A stretch of 64,000 nt of DNA from Pratylenchus scribneri (taxonomy: Eukaryota > Nematoda > Chromadorea > Rhabditida > Pratylenchidae), in assembly GCA_030063045.1 (NCBI GenBank), contig JAQSEB010000064.1, positions 186,001 through 250,000 of the forward strand, given 5' to 3'. The number at the start of each line of letters is the position of its first letter. Position 1 is the stretch's first letter. This document shows, in pieces, positions 47,545 through 58,936 of the stretch. Under the pieces are notes generated by a model. It was not told where the DNA came from. It ran no database searches and saw nothing but the letters and a program-made list of their open reading frames with translations. The translations under genes and the position numbers were made by a program.

Positions 47545-49419
47545 TAAAAAATGCTTAAAAATTGGCAATTCATGAAACGAATAAAATTAATAAATAATTT
47601 CCTTCATTCCAAAATAATATCCATCCCTGTGTAATTTAAATAATAATTTCATTCTTTCTCAATTTATAAAATAATTTTAATTCCCCCAATTTTTTGCACT
47701 TCATTTTACCCAGAGAAATTTGAATAAATTTTTGTATTAAATTTTCATAATATTTTCAATGCATTGTAAATGGCTTATAATAGTCCAAATTCCCGGGACT
47801 AATGTTGTTTGGTTCGAGAATGGGCTAAGGCTCTCGCCTCCGGGCCTTCGCCGGGGCCTCTTTGAACCCCTAGTGACCCAAGGAAGAGTATTGGGATTGG
47901 GATTAGTTGAGCTGGACTTTAATAAATATATATTTATCTGTTGTGCGAAAAAATGGTGATATCAGAATGTCGGTGAAAAGTGGTCGAAAAAAATGAATAT
48001 TTTGTGGGAAAATGGGATTGTTTAAAAAGGCAGATTGGGGCAATTTTTGATTGATAGGGTGACAGAAGAGTGATTGGGCAAAAAGTGGGCGTACAGTAGG
48101 ACCAATAGAAAAGGCCCAAGGCATTATTGGCATTGACAATGGTAATATGAATGAGTAAGTAAAATAGAAATATAGTAAAATACCTTAATTTGGAGGTGAT
48201 CATTCCCCCATTTTCCCATTTCCATTTGCCCTTTCAATCAGCCATTCCATCCATCAGCCTTTCCCCATTCACATTCCTCCATTCGCGCAATAATCAAATG
48301 AAATCAAGGAGAATTGTTGTTGACCCTCAAGGTCGACACAATTTGCAATTACTAAAAGGAGCCAATATCACGTTTTGCCCTTACAATTATATAAATATAT
48401 AAGATCAAAAAATGGACAAATTGCGCACATTCAATAAACAAAAATAGAATTCAGTGTTTTGGTTTCTTCCATAATTGGTCCTATAAATAAATTAGATAAA
48501 AATAGAAATAATTAACCGCTGATTTACATTTTTACACATGTTTTTCACAATTTTCCCATTCCTCCCCATTCAATCAAGATAAATTGAAAATGAATAATAA
48601 ATAAAAACCAATTGTTGTCCCGGATGAACTTTGAACTCAAAGCATCCCATTCCCATTCCCACTTTTAGTTTTCACCAATTCCAACATTTTCCGTCCCAAC
48701 AACTTTCGTCCAAGTTGAATTGTTCAAACAGCAGCTGACTTCATTCATTTTTAAAATAAATATCTTTCAATTCCAATTCCATGAGCTCATTTTCTCCCAA
48801 TTCTCCCGAGAAAAACATTCTTTAAAATAGCATTTAATCTACTAAAATTTCCACCAAATAATTTTATCAGTAAACAAAGAATAAATTAGTAATCAATGTC
48901 AAATTTTCCCTCTTCAAATATTTTCCCATAGATAATTAATTAATTATTCTGTCCTCATTTTTAATTAACAAATAATAATGAATTTGTTGAAAAAGTATTT
49001 TCGTGTAAATTTACGATAAATGAATTAAAGAATCTTTTGAGATCATTTTCTACTCATTGGCCAATAAAAATAGTTGTTTACATTGATGGCCACCCAATGC
49101 CCCACATATAGGCCTAGTCCCCTTTTAAAAAACATTCCATTTTCCCCTTTCATTTTTTTATTATTTTCACGAGGTTTCCCTTGGCTCTATTTTTTGCTGC
49201 TTGTTGACGGAAATTTAGTAGGGAAGGGAAACCCCACATCCGAAAATAAATAACAAAGAACAAACCAAACCAATCCCTTGCCTTCCAATTTGCTCCATTT
49301 TTTTTTATTATTTTTAACGGATTAAAAATCCAAAAACCCAATTTCACCGTATTTTCTCCATCAATTTGCCTCAATTCTATTCAATAATTATTCTCTCATC
49401 AATTTATGCCCAGGGCAAA
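47545..49419. other. Intergenic region between the globin and METTL18-like genes
   Basis: Contains repeat A copy 3. A + strand stretch at about 48224-48402 (after a TTTCAATCAG acceptor; includes RRIVVDPQGRHNLQLLKG) looks partly protein-like and might be an orphan exon, but nothing connects to it. The rest is AT-rich. Confidence 0.4.
47790..48138 (+). repeat. Dispersed repeat family A, copy 3 (intergenic)
   Basis: The head includes GGTTCGAGAATGGGC and CTCGCCTCCGGGCCTTCGCC. The body shares GGCAGATTGGGGCAATTTTT, GATTGATAGGGTGAC and GTACAGTAGGA with the other copies and ends GGCATTATTGGCATTGACA. The GGTTCGAG word loosely resembles a pol III B box, so a SINE origin is possible but unproven. Confidence 0.85.
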
Positions 49420-51302
49420 ATGGTTCTAATTTGCTATTTGCCAATATTACCGGAGGAGGAAACTTTCAACTGTGAATTGCCGTTGGATTCTGGCTCTTCA
49501 ATTCCCTACGTTGCTCCACAAAAATTCAGCCAAATCCTCTCCAAAAATGGAGAAAATGTTGGTGGTTGCGAAACATCGCAATGGATGAGCAGCCCAAGGA
49601 GGAAATTGAGCACCGCAAAAGGAGCAGGTCAGCAGGCTTATTAGTGAAAAGGGGAAAAAACATAGTAAATAAAATTTAAATTCTACTATCTTTGCAAACT
49701 AGTGGAAAATAGGCTCTTTCGATTGAGCTGGTCAATTTAATTTAGAAAAATTCATTTTCGAAATACGTAATCAAAAGGTAAAAAGATAAAATAAATTAAT
49801 TATTTCTATTGTTTCAAATTGGTTTATCTTTGCATATAATTAATTTTATTTAATGCCTTAAAAATAGGGTCATTCGATTTTTAACATTAAATCCTATAAT
49901 TATTAGAAATTATCAAAATAGGGACAAAAAAATGCTATTGGTTAAATCAACAAAATAATTCATACCGTATTTTATATTTGTCCTTTTTACAAAAATTTCC
50001 ATCATAGTTGATATTGCCTCGGGCAATTGTAATGAATGAGCATAAAAAAAAATTTTGGAATAAACAAACTTAGATAAAGTTCATTTTTTCCCAGATGGCA
50101 TTGTGGATATGGAACGATGGGAAGGAGTAATGGATTTTTGCCAAGCATTGGACAATGCAGTGGAAATTGAGCAGGAAAAGGAAATGTTCAGTGGGAAACG
50201 TGTTTTAGAGGTTTTTGATTTGGAAAGGGAATAAAATATTCGTTTGGATAGTTTGGATTTGCCACCGGATTACCTTCCGCATTTGCCCATCGAAATTCGG
50301 CAAAATCGGTTTGTTCCTATTTCCAAATTTAGTACATCCCTAAATTCATTTTTTTCAGATTAACATTCATTGTTGGGATGAATCACAATTGAATAATTGT
50401 GTTTTGCCAACATTGCGTCGAAATAATATAGTAATTTTGAGAAATTGGCGCATAAATAAATTCACATTTTGTCAATTTATTAGCCCAGAAATATTTGCAA
50501 ATTCAGCAGTGGGGATGCCGAAGAATTTATGCAAACAATGCTGAAACAAAGGTGAAAACTGAAAATGGCATCATTTTTCGGGGAATATTCCCAATTCACA
50601 GATTCGATGTGATTTTGGCCCCTGAATTACTTTTCACTGAAAAATCCGATTTTGAACAATTACATGAATTATTGGATGCGATGGTCACTCCAAGTGGAAT
50701 AATGTACATAAATATATTAGGGTTGTCCAAAGTCGGTTTTAAAGTCGATGTCTTTGGTTTCGGTCTTCCCACATTTGGGGTTTTTGGAAAGTTTTAATTT
50801 TTCATAAAATTATCTACAATATTTTATTCTTCATAAAATTCTAAAAATTTTAACTGAAAATAGCTTCTCAGGGAGAAAATTTTGCCAAAAATGGCCTCAC
50901 AGAATAAAATTTAAGCCTAAAACAGCCCCACAAGCTAAATTTTAACAAAAAATTGCCCCTCAGAGCTAACAGCAAAATCGAAAACCGATAGATTTTAATC
51001 ATCCATTTCGGTTTTTGGGCCAAAAATCCTCGGTTTAATTTCTGTTCAATTAACCGACATTGGAAAACCCTTAGCAAATCTATTCACCTCAATGTCATTT
51101 CAATTCATTTTCCCATTTCCCATCATTCATCAGTCTTATCTCAACTCGTCCATATTATTCCCAATGTTCCGGCAATTTGCCAGCTTTCCTTGACCTCCTC
51201 AAAATGAAAGGCCAATTCGATGCGCACATTCGATGGACTTCAGCGCGAGAATCGGACATTGCCCCTCGCAAACTCCTTCAAATGACCCGAACAATTCGAT
51301 AA
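49420..51302 (+). CDS. METTL18: METTL18/HPM1-like protein-histidine methyltransferase
   Basis: Seven exons in phase: 49420-49627, 50095-50210, 50252-50308, 50359-50430, 50484-50551, 50602-50721 and 51134-51302, 269 residues. The N-terminal part is variable. Then GIVDMERWEGVMDFCQAL, a FSGKRVLEFGFATGLPSAFA segment in the position of the SAM-binding motif I, INIHCWDESQLNNCVLPTLR with the acidic residue expected after beta-2, and FDVILAPELLFTEKSDFEQL, followed by a strand and STRPYYSQC. This order matches seven-beta-strand methyltransferases of the METTL18/HPM1 group, which methylate a histidine of ribosomal protein uL3 in yeast and mammals. Motif I reads GFATG rather than GCGSG. The N-terminal frame is uncertain: a spliced alternative uses FANITGGGNFQL. 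Assignment to METTL18 rather than a sister family is by memory. Confidence 0.75.
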
Positions 51303-52071
51303 TCCACACCCAAAAATGTTAATTCAAATTATTCATTTTTATTTGATAAAAATTAAAACCAATATTAATCACATGTATTTTTGGGTATTTTGACAATTTT
51401 ATGTTTAGAGACTTTTTTTTCAAATTTGATTGGCAATTCATAAATGTTGCGGAAACATTTATGAATGCAATTCAAAATAAGCACATGACATGTTAAATTA
51501 AATGCCCACTCGATTTCCAAGTTGTCATTCCCTTTTCATTCACACGGAACTCATCTTTCTTTCCATTTTCCTTTCCCCTTCGGCGAATGATGATTAGAAA
51601 TTCTGACCCTGGAGTGGGCACTCGAATTGGCATTTTCTTTACAAGGAAATGGCATCTACGAATGGGTAACTAACTCGTAAAAAAGAACGGGGCAATGGGG
51701 GAATGTGCCAAAAGAACCAATGAATTTTTGCCAATTGTTTTCTTCTTCCATTTTCGGTTTGAACATCAATGAAAATTGGAAGAGACAGCCAAAACCAGCA
51801 GACCAATAATTTTCCATCAAAAAATTTTGTCATCCTTAAAAATTTTAATGAATTCATACTTAAAATAATTTTTCGAAGTAAATTATTTCAATCTTTTACC
51901 ATAAATTCATTATTTTGTTTTCTTAAGAATGCAAAGAACATCGTAATGAGCTTAAATTGAATTAGACACAAAATAGACCTAAACATCCTAATTAGTAAAA
52001 AAACGAAACTAAATTGTTGTGGAAAATGAATCCACCAAACGTATTCCGTTTTTCTTTTGCTTTTCCCAAAA
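51303..52071. other. Short intergenic region before the receptor gene
   Basis: No exon chain was found. AT-rich, with no recognised promoter element. Confidence 0.4.
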
Positions 52072-55000
52072 ATGGCAATTTATCGTAGGAAAATAATAAG
52101 AAAGAAGAAAATGCTGCATCCCTTCCGGCGATATTCAAATTCATTTCGCCGTTGGTCCCGTTCAAAATCAATTTTTTGCAATGGGGCTTTACCGAATGGA
52201 TCTGCTACAGATCATTTTGATTCCACTTCTAATTCAACCATAACCAATCATCATAATAATCCATGCAATGGCCTTGTCAAAGGCCTTTCCCCATTTTTGG
52301 CAAGAACTGACAAGGGAAGTACCTCACCTTAAGGTGGCCCTTTTTGATGAAACTTGGCATGTCTTTTGGCCATAGGATGCCTACACATAATCCGCTATTT
52401 TTATCTGCGGAATGCCCACGCCTCGGATTTTATGGCCATAAAACCTATTTTTTCAGCCATTTAGGCCATAGCCCATATCTCCGTATAGGGATGTCCTAAA
52501 ATTATGAACTAAACGTCATATTATAGAGAATTTTATGGGCTATAATATTGGTAAATGTTTTCTAGGCCTAAAAATTTTTTGAAATTTTTTATCGATTTTT
52601 TTTCGAAAAATCCCGAATTTGGCCAATTTTCAATGGGCCATAACTCGGGTATATGGCTACATTGGAACATGGCCCAATTATGTTTTTTGATCACAATATC
52701 ATAAAGTATTTTTATGTAAATTTTCAGATTTTTCCCTTAACCTGAAAATTCTAGGTATTTTGCCCATACAGGCCTAGGCATTGTAAATTTGCAAAAATTT
52801 TCAGGTTGACGAAAAAATCTGAAAATTTACATAAAAATACTTTATGATATTGTGATCAAAAAACATAATTGGGCCATGTTCCAATGTAGCCATATACCCG
52901 AGTTATGGCCCATTGAAAATTGGCCAAATTCGGGATTTTTCGAAAAAAAATCGATAAAAAATTTCAAAAAATTTTTAGGCCTAGAAAACATTTACCAATA
53001 TTATAGCCAATAAAATTCTCTATAATATGACGTTTAGTTCATAATTTTAGGACATCCCTATACGGAGATATGGGCTATGGCCAAAATGGCTGAAAAAATA
53101 GGTTTTATGGTAATAAAATCCGAGATAAGCTCATTGGGCAGATAATTATATTGCGGTTTACATAATTTTAATTCTTTTATTTAATTTTTAATAATAAAAC
53201 TCTAAATTTGTATTAAAAATGTGTTTAAGAAATTAAAAAAATACTTGCCGATGAGAGGAATTGAACACATGACCATAAAAAGTATTCTACATACTTACCC
53301 CATACACCATCCAGGCATCTGCCTCTTCCTATTTCCAATCCAATAAATCGTCAAATTAAAAATTTTTATTGGCCATAAAACAGTAGGCGAGCTCATTCCG
53401 CAGATAAAAATAGCGGATTATGTGTAGGCATCCTATGGCCAAAAGACATGCCAAGTTTCATCAAAAAGGGCCACCTTAAGGTGAGGTACTTCCCTTGTGA
53501 GGCCCAAGTGAACACAAAGCCCAGACGAAGCAGTGTATTTTTTTCATCACTTGTTGCCATTCCACTGGGAAGTGGCAGATTGAAGGGAGGGTCAGTCATT
53601 AAAATTGGCTAATTTATCCTTCATATGGCCTCAATTCATTTAGATTTCGTGAAAGTGTTTATGCCATTAGCAGTGGCCTTCAATCATTGCTCATTTTGAT
53701 GCGAATCCTTGGCCTTTTCCCTTGTTATTTGCGAACACCACAAAATCGTCGATTTCTACGTTTTTCGGTGGAATTTTCTTTTTATAAAAAAATAAATTTA
53801 ATTGAATTCTCCACAGAAAAGAATTGTCTTTTTATTGCTGAGCATTGCGGCCATCTCTTTGAATGTTTATGCTTTTTGGATGAATATTGGCCATTTAATC
53901 AAATTTCGCAGAACATTTGGAATAATGCATTCCTCCTCTGTGTCAACAATGGTTTCAGGTGAAGATATCCCCCGGGTACATCTTCAGAATAAGCAAACGG
54001 CAGTACAAAATCAACAATATCAAAAAATAAACATCTTAAATTTTAAAAATTAATAGGAAGTGAAAATATAAAAAAATATGAAAATAATTTCTTGGGTTTA
54101 GAAAAATACATTTTGGCGAACATTTTCTTAGAAAGTGAAACACATTTTGGCGAACATTTTCCTAGAAAGTGAAACACATTTTGGCGAACATTTTCTAGAA
54201 AGTGAAACACATTTTGGCGAACATTTTCTAGAAAGTGAAACACATTTTGGCGAACATTTTCTTAGAAAGTGAAACACATTTTGGCGAACATTTTCTTAGA
54301 AAGTGAAACACATTTTGGCAAACATTTTCTTAGAAAGTGAAACACATTTTGGCGAACATTTTCTAGAAAGTGAAACACATTTTGGCGAACATTTTCTTAG
54401 ATAAGAGAAACACATTTTGACGAACATTTTCTAGAAAGTGAAACACATTTTGGCGAACATTTTCTTAGATAAGTGAAAACACATTTTGGCGAACATTTTC
54501 TTAGATAAGAGAAACACATTTTGGCGAACATTTTCTAGAAAGTGAACACATTTTGGCAAACATTTTCTTAGAAAGTGAAACACATTTTGGCGAACATTTT
54601 CTTAGAAAGTGAAACACATTTTGGCGAACATTTTCTTAGAAAGTGAAACACATTTTGGCGAACATTTTCTTAGATAAGTGAAACACATTTTGGCGAACAT
54701 TTTCTAGAAAGTGAAACACATTTAAGCGAACATTTTCTTAGAAAGTGAAACACATTTTGGCGAACATTTTCTTAGATAAGTGAAACACATTTTGGCAAAC
54801 ATTTTCTTAGATAAGTGAAACACATTTTGGCGAACATTTTCTAGAAAATGAAACACATTTTGGCGAACATTTTCTAGAAAGTGAAACACATATTAGAATT
54901 TAAAATGAATTATATTCATTTGAAGGTTATCTAGCACCGAATTTAATGCTTTAAATATTATTTCATCCAATTAAATCCTAATTTATTAACAGGCATCAAA

Positions 55001-56392
55001 CCATTCATAAATGCCGTCAATTTGGCCCTATTCTCCATTCGAATTCAAGCACATCTTCGGATGCTTCGATTGATGGACGCATTGGATCGAAGCTATTGGT
55101 GAATTTAAAAGCAGCAATAACCCATTTCATATGTTTCAAAAAGGTCCGCATTTCATGCTTCTCCAAAAATTCGGACCCGAATGTTGCCCATTTTTTATGC
55201 ATTTCTTCTCTTCACTTTTTCCATTCCATTGGCCTATCGTCTTTTTGACATTATTAAATTAGAAAAGCCAAAGTAGTCCTCAATATTCAAATTATTCCTT
55301 TTTTACAATATTTTTAAAGCGCATCTTTATTCGATTGCCTTAATGATTATACAATTTTGGTTGTTCCATTGTTGACCGTGTGTCACTTCTTTTTTTACCA
55401 TAATTAAATGCCAATCCTCTCACTCATCAGATTTGGAATGTTCTTCCACTTTTTTATTATGTTTTATGCAATCGACTTGCTTGTTTTTGGTGCCGTACTT
55501 TGGCTCATGCCCTCCAAAAGGAGCATCATAAAAGGCGATATAGCCTCAAGTAACAATCAATTAATAATGAAATAATTCAAAATCTGATTCAGATTCTATT
55601 ATCAACAATTTTTGAGGCTTGCAGATTTACAAGTCCCCTACATATTATTCACTTTTAAATTAGCATAAAGGAAATATTTTTCAGCAATCTATTGGCGATG
55701 TTTTCAATCCATTTGTGTTCTTCTCATTGTCTTGGGCTTTGTTAATCCTTTCAATGACCATTTATTTCTTAACTCAGCCAACTTCCAAGTTTTCCTAATC
55801 AAAATGACCAAATCCATTCCAAAACTTTCACAGGCTTTATGACCCAATCACCATTGAACAAATTACAAGAGAAAATGTTCGTCGTTTTCTAAATGAACGA
55901 ATTTTGATGAATCTTGGTTGGTCATTGCTCCAAATTTTGGTTGCATTGGTTCATATTGGAGTAATTTGTGCGGTTGGCACAATCACGAATGAGGAGGTGG
56001 AAATATATTCAAAAATATTGAAATTGTTTGATATATTTCAGAGTAGAAATATTCTAACATCCGTTTTGGCCGTTATTCCGGATTCCAATGCCGAATTGGA
56101 TCGATTCCAAATTTCATGTTTTGTGCACAAAATTTCCACCCAATATTTATGGGGAATGAGTGTTTGGAGAGCATTTCCGTTGGAAAGGAGTACATTTTTC
56201 ACGGTAAATTAGATTTGTTTAATTTTATTATTGATTATGACATTTTTAAAGTTGGTCAGCGTCATTTTAACATTTTCATTTTTACTGCTAAAACTCAAGG
56301 ACAATGCATCCACTCCGATTCATACTATCATCCTCAAAAATGCCACTTTTGATGGCATTGCGGCAAACATTAATGGAAGTGCCAAAATTTGA
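52072..56392 (+). CDS. Gustatory-receptor-family (GUR/LITE-1/EGL-47-like) seven-TM protein, first exon interrupted by an element
   Basis: Twelve exons in phase if the element at 52311-53497 is ignored: 52072-52310 joined to 53501-53590, then 53644-53767, 53817-53958, 54993-55098, 55144-55272, 55320-55377, 55431-55549, 55593-55632, 55685-55788, 55834-55996, 56042-56203 and 56252-56392, 538 residues. A long basic N-tail precedes FRESVYAISSGLQSLLILMR and ILGLFPCYLR, the gustatory-receptor start signature. Several TM helices follow (RIVFLLLSIAAISLNVYAF, LPIFYAFLLFTFSIPLAY, IWNVLPLFYYVLC). The intracellular loop reads CRTLAHALQKEHHKRRYSLK then FYYQQFLRLADLQ, leading into IGDVFNPFVFFSLSWALLIL. The end has LVSVILTFSFLLLKLKD. 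Family members act in light, H2O2 or egg-laying signalling. As it stands the first exon stops 7 codons into the element, so this copy may be non-functional. Intron 53959-54992 is mostly 33-bp satellite. Confidence 0.87.
52311..53497. mobile_element. 1187-bp long inverted-repeat element with 3-bp TGA duplication
   Basis: The ends are CAAGGGAAGTACCTCACCTT and its complement, and the two arms match nearly perfectly for over 400 bp around a centre near 52770. TGA flanks both sides (52308-52310 and 53498-53500). The right arm has an extra about 240-bp insertion that includes a tRNA-like sequence. No transposase frame. A related partial sequence is at 39597-39870. The 3-bp duplication is compatible with PIF/Harbinger-like mobilisation. 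Confidence 0.9.
53245..53320 (-). repeat. tRNA-like sequence inside the inverted-repeat element
   Basis: On the minus strand: TGCCTGGATGGTGTATGGGG (D-arm-like), an AAGTAT/ATACTT stem with a 5-nt loop, then GTGTTCAATTCCTCTCATCG and GGCA. The outer TGCC/GGCA pair, but the acceptor stem is only partly complementary. It looks like a decayed tRNA insertion, present only in the right arm. Confidence 0.5.
54104..54895. repeat. 33-bp satellite array (locus 2), inside a receptor-gene intron
   Basis: About 24 units of 31-34 bp built on AGTGAAACACATTTTGGCGA plus ACATTTTCTTAGA, the same family as 33.4-34.3 kb with more length variation. The preceding about 50 bp (AGGAAGTGAAAATATAAAAA, then ATGAAAATAATTTCTTGGGT) matches the leader of locus 1. 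Confidence 0.95.
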
Positions 56393-56449
56393 TAAATTCT
56401 TCCTCCAATCAAAAAATCTAGTCCATTTTTATTCAATAAAAGCTCATTT

Positions 56450-58936
56450 CTAAATATATTCATGAATGATTAAAAATAAAATGAAAATTGTCAAAATTTT
56501 TGTTGTCCAATTTGTTGGCCTCCACCATTTTGCTGCCGAATTCTTTTTATCATAAAATTGTTCTTGAGAATTGGAGCCTTTCAATGTTCTCGTTGGATTC
56601 TCTTCGCCAACAACAAATTCTGATGCCGTTGATGGGGCATCCTTCGATCTTCTGGAAACCAATCCATCTTCTTCCTCTGATGAGGAATATTCCCGTTCAA
56701 AACTATCCGTCGATTCTGTAAAAAATATTTAAAAGAATTTATTATGAATATTTGGACCATTTTTTATTGTTGTTGTTGGCATTTTTGGAGTAATTTTCCG
56801 CAAATGTTCAATCCATTCAATTTTTCCACTGGATAATTGTTGTGTAAAATTTGCATCCGGCTGGGCCAATTCATCGTTGCCTTCTGCACTTGGCGGGATT
56901 GCTTTAAATATAAATTCCATTTAATTCACACATTTATTTTTGTACCAATCATGCAAGTTTTTCCGCCCCATCCCGGTGGGCAGGCACAAAAGAAAAGAGT
57001 TGTTGAACGAGTGGTTCGGCATGTTCCCCCATTTTTGCATGGATTTTCCTCACATGGTTCTATTTATTAATCATTTTATGGGATTATTTTTGGGTGTCTA
57101 CTCACTCAATTCGCAATGCTTTCCCGCATATCCCCGTGTACAATAACAATCATATTGGGTTTGTTCATCCGGGCCAACTTTCGCGGCACATGTGGCCCCA
57201 TTTTGGCATGGATCCGGTGAACAGGGATCGAAATCTGCTTGAACAAAATAAATTGATATTTTAATCCATTCCTACTTTAGTCCTTCCTAGAGCTCCTAGC
57301 CTAAACCCCCAGTGAGCAGTGACCCAATGAAGGGGATTGGGTTCACTTGTTGTGCTAGACTTTATAAAGTATATTTATCTATTGTGTGGAAAATGGTGAT
57401 AACAGAAACAGAACGTCGCAAAAGTGATGGAAAATTGAACATTTTTAGGGAAAGAATTGTATTTAAAAGACAGATTGGGGCAATATTTGATTGATATGGT
57501 GACGGGATGATTAGGAAAAAAGTGGGGGTACAGTAGGATGAAAAGAAAAAACCCTTATTAGGCATTATTGGCATTGACACTTACCAATTCTTTCTGTGCA
57601 ATTGTCGTTGGTAAAACCGGGGGCACATCGGCAAATGTGCTGTTTCAAAATTGCATCCCAAACACATGTTCCATTATTTTTACAAGGATTTGCGCGTTCG
57701 CAAATGTTTGCTTCCTCTTTCCGAATGTTTTGTTGTTGCCAATTGGTGGTTTGTTGTGCCATTCTGGGACTATTGCTGGTCATGGAAATCGTTGAATGCG
57801 GTCTGTGGTTGCTGCTTTGAATTGGAGTGAATGGAGGAAGTTGTGGAGATGGCCGGGTGGTCAATGTGATGGGTTCATTTCGACTCTTTTGTGTATTCCA
57901 TTTATTGTTCGGTCTAGTGGATGGGAGCGACAAAAAGGTGCTCCTTTGGGTGGATTCACGCAAATCTACAAAAACATTAAACAAATTTATCATTTTACCC
58001 AAAAAACTTGCCATTGTCCATTGTAATTCTCTGGTCCATTGCCCGAACTTTGTTCAAAGGCGAATTTGTTGTTGTTTGGCCAATCATTCGCCAGGCTGGA
58101 ACAAATTGTGATGAAGTAGGATTGATTGATATTGTTGATGGAGTATCGGTCCTCAAAAGTAATTTTTTGGTTGCTTGAGTTGCCGGCATTTCGCATTGTT
58201 GCAAACATTCTTGTTCCTCATCAAATTGGTTCCGGCTTCCCGATTCACATCCGTCAAACCAAAATGATACACAACGCTGGAAGGAATAATTAGTTTAGGT
58301 TTTTAAGGCCAGGTTTAGGTTAGAAATGTTTATAATATTTAAAATATTCATTGTAAAGTAAATTAAAATTCACACCAATTTATTTCGATCAAAATAGAAT
58401 CGTCGCCTCCATTCTGCCCCTTGTTTGCATTCGTCCCTCAAATGTTCATCAAACGGTTCAAGGCAATTAGCTAAAAAGTGAAAGCAATACAAATAACTCT
58501 CCAAAAATTTCAAACAAGCTTTGAGGCCAGGCTCGCAAAGCCATTGGCATTCCAGAAGGGAATCGAAGAAATTGCGTGTACCGCTGCTGCTGGGACATCC
58601 ATCATACCAAAATAGTCTGTTTTTGGCAAATTATCAATTTAAATGATAATCCCCAAAAAATGACACCTGCAAGTCTGGCTTCCATGTTCGAAATAATATT
58701 TCTCTTCCCATTCCCCTAAATTATTATAAATCCAATTTTGGTATTTTTAATTTTCGGAACCGACCCCTCATGCATTGTCGCCTCAATGCCACATCAAATT
58801 GGTCCCCACAACTGCTTCTATCCGGTTCGCCATTTTGTGGCTGGAAGGCTTTTGTTGCCATAGACAAAATCAAAAAGATGAGCAAATTGAATGAGAAGAA
58901 TTGGGTAAATGTAAATGGCGACCAAGGCAAATTCAT
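56450..58936 (-). CDS. Type I membrane protein with two Kunitz and three EGF domains
   Basis: Ten exons in phase: 58936-58765, 58715-58667, 58616-58528, 58470-58376, 58276-58008, 57943-57585, 57237-57106, 57059-56946, 56901-56758 and 56715-56450, 562 residues ending at TAG 56450-56452. A signal peptide (SFNLLIFLILSMATKA) is followed by two Kunitz-type domains spanning exon pairs: SSCGD, HGSQTCRLFWYDGCP, LLECQWLCEP; then NCLEP, RDECKQG, RCVSFWFDGCE, QECLQQCEMP. A Ser/Thr/Pro-rich linker leads to three EGF domains (CERANPCKNNGTC, CSPDPCQNGATC, CEENPCKNGGTC). An acidic stalk and a terminal TM helix (TKILTIFILFLIIHEYI) complete it. The basic Kunitz P1 position is not conserved, so a binding or matrix role is likelier than protease inhibition. 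Intron 58471-58527 appears to start with GC. The exact exon 5/6 junction is tentative. Confidence 0.85.
57285..57580 (+). repeat. Dispersed repeat family A, copy 4 (antisense in the Kunitz/EGF gene intron)
   Basis: Shares GGCAATATTTGATTGATA, GGGTACAGTAGGA and GGCATTATTGGCATTGACA with the other copies. Its last bases abut the donor of the exon encoding the first EGF domain (minus strand reads ATTG|GTAAGTGTCAATGCC), so the repeat end lies within about 5 bp of the splice site. Confidence 0.85.

Noticed and set aside
55431..55549. Alternative reading of this receptor exon in the +1 frame (hydrophobic FGMFFHFFIMFYAIDLL)
   Set aside because: Frame 0 gives the expected receptor loop (QKEHHKRRYSLK) and joins in phase to FYYQQFLRLADLQ and IGDVFNPF; the +1 reading needs an 8-nt micro-exon.
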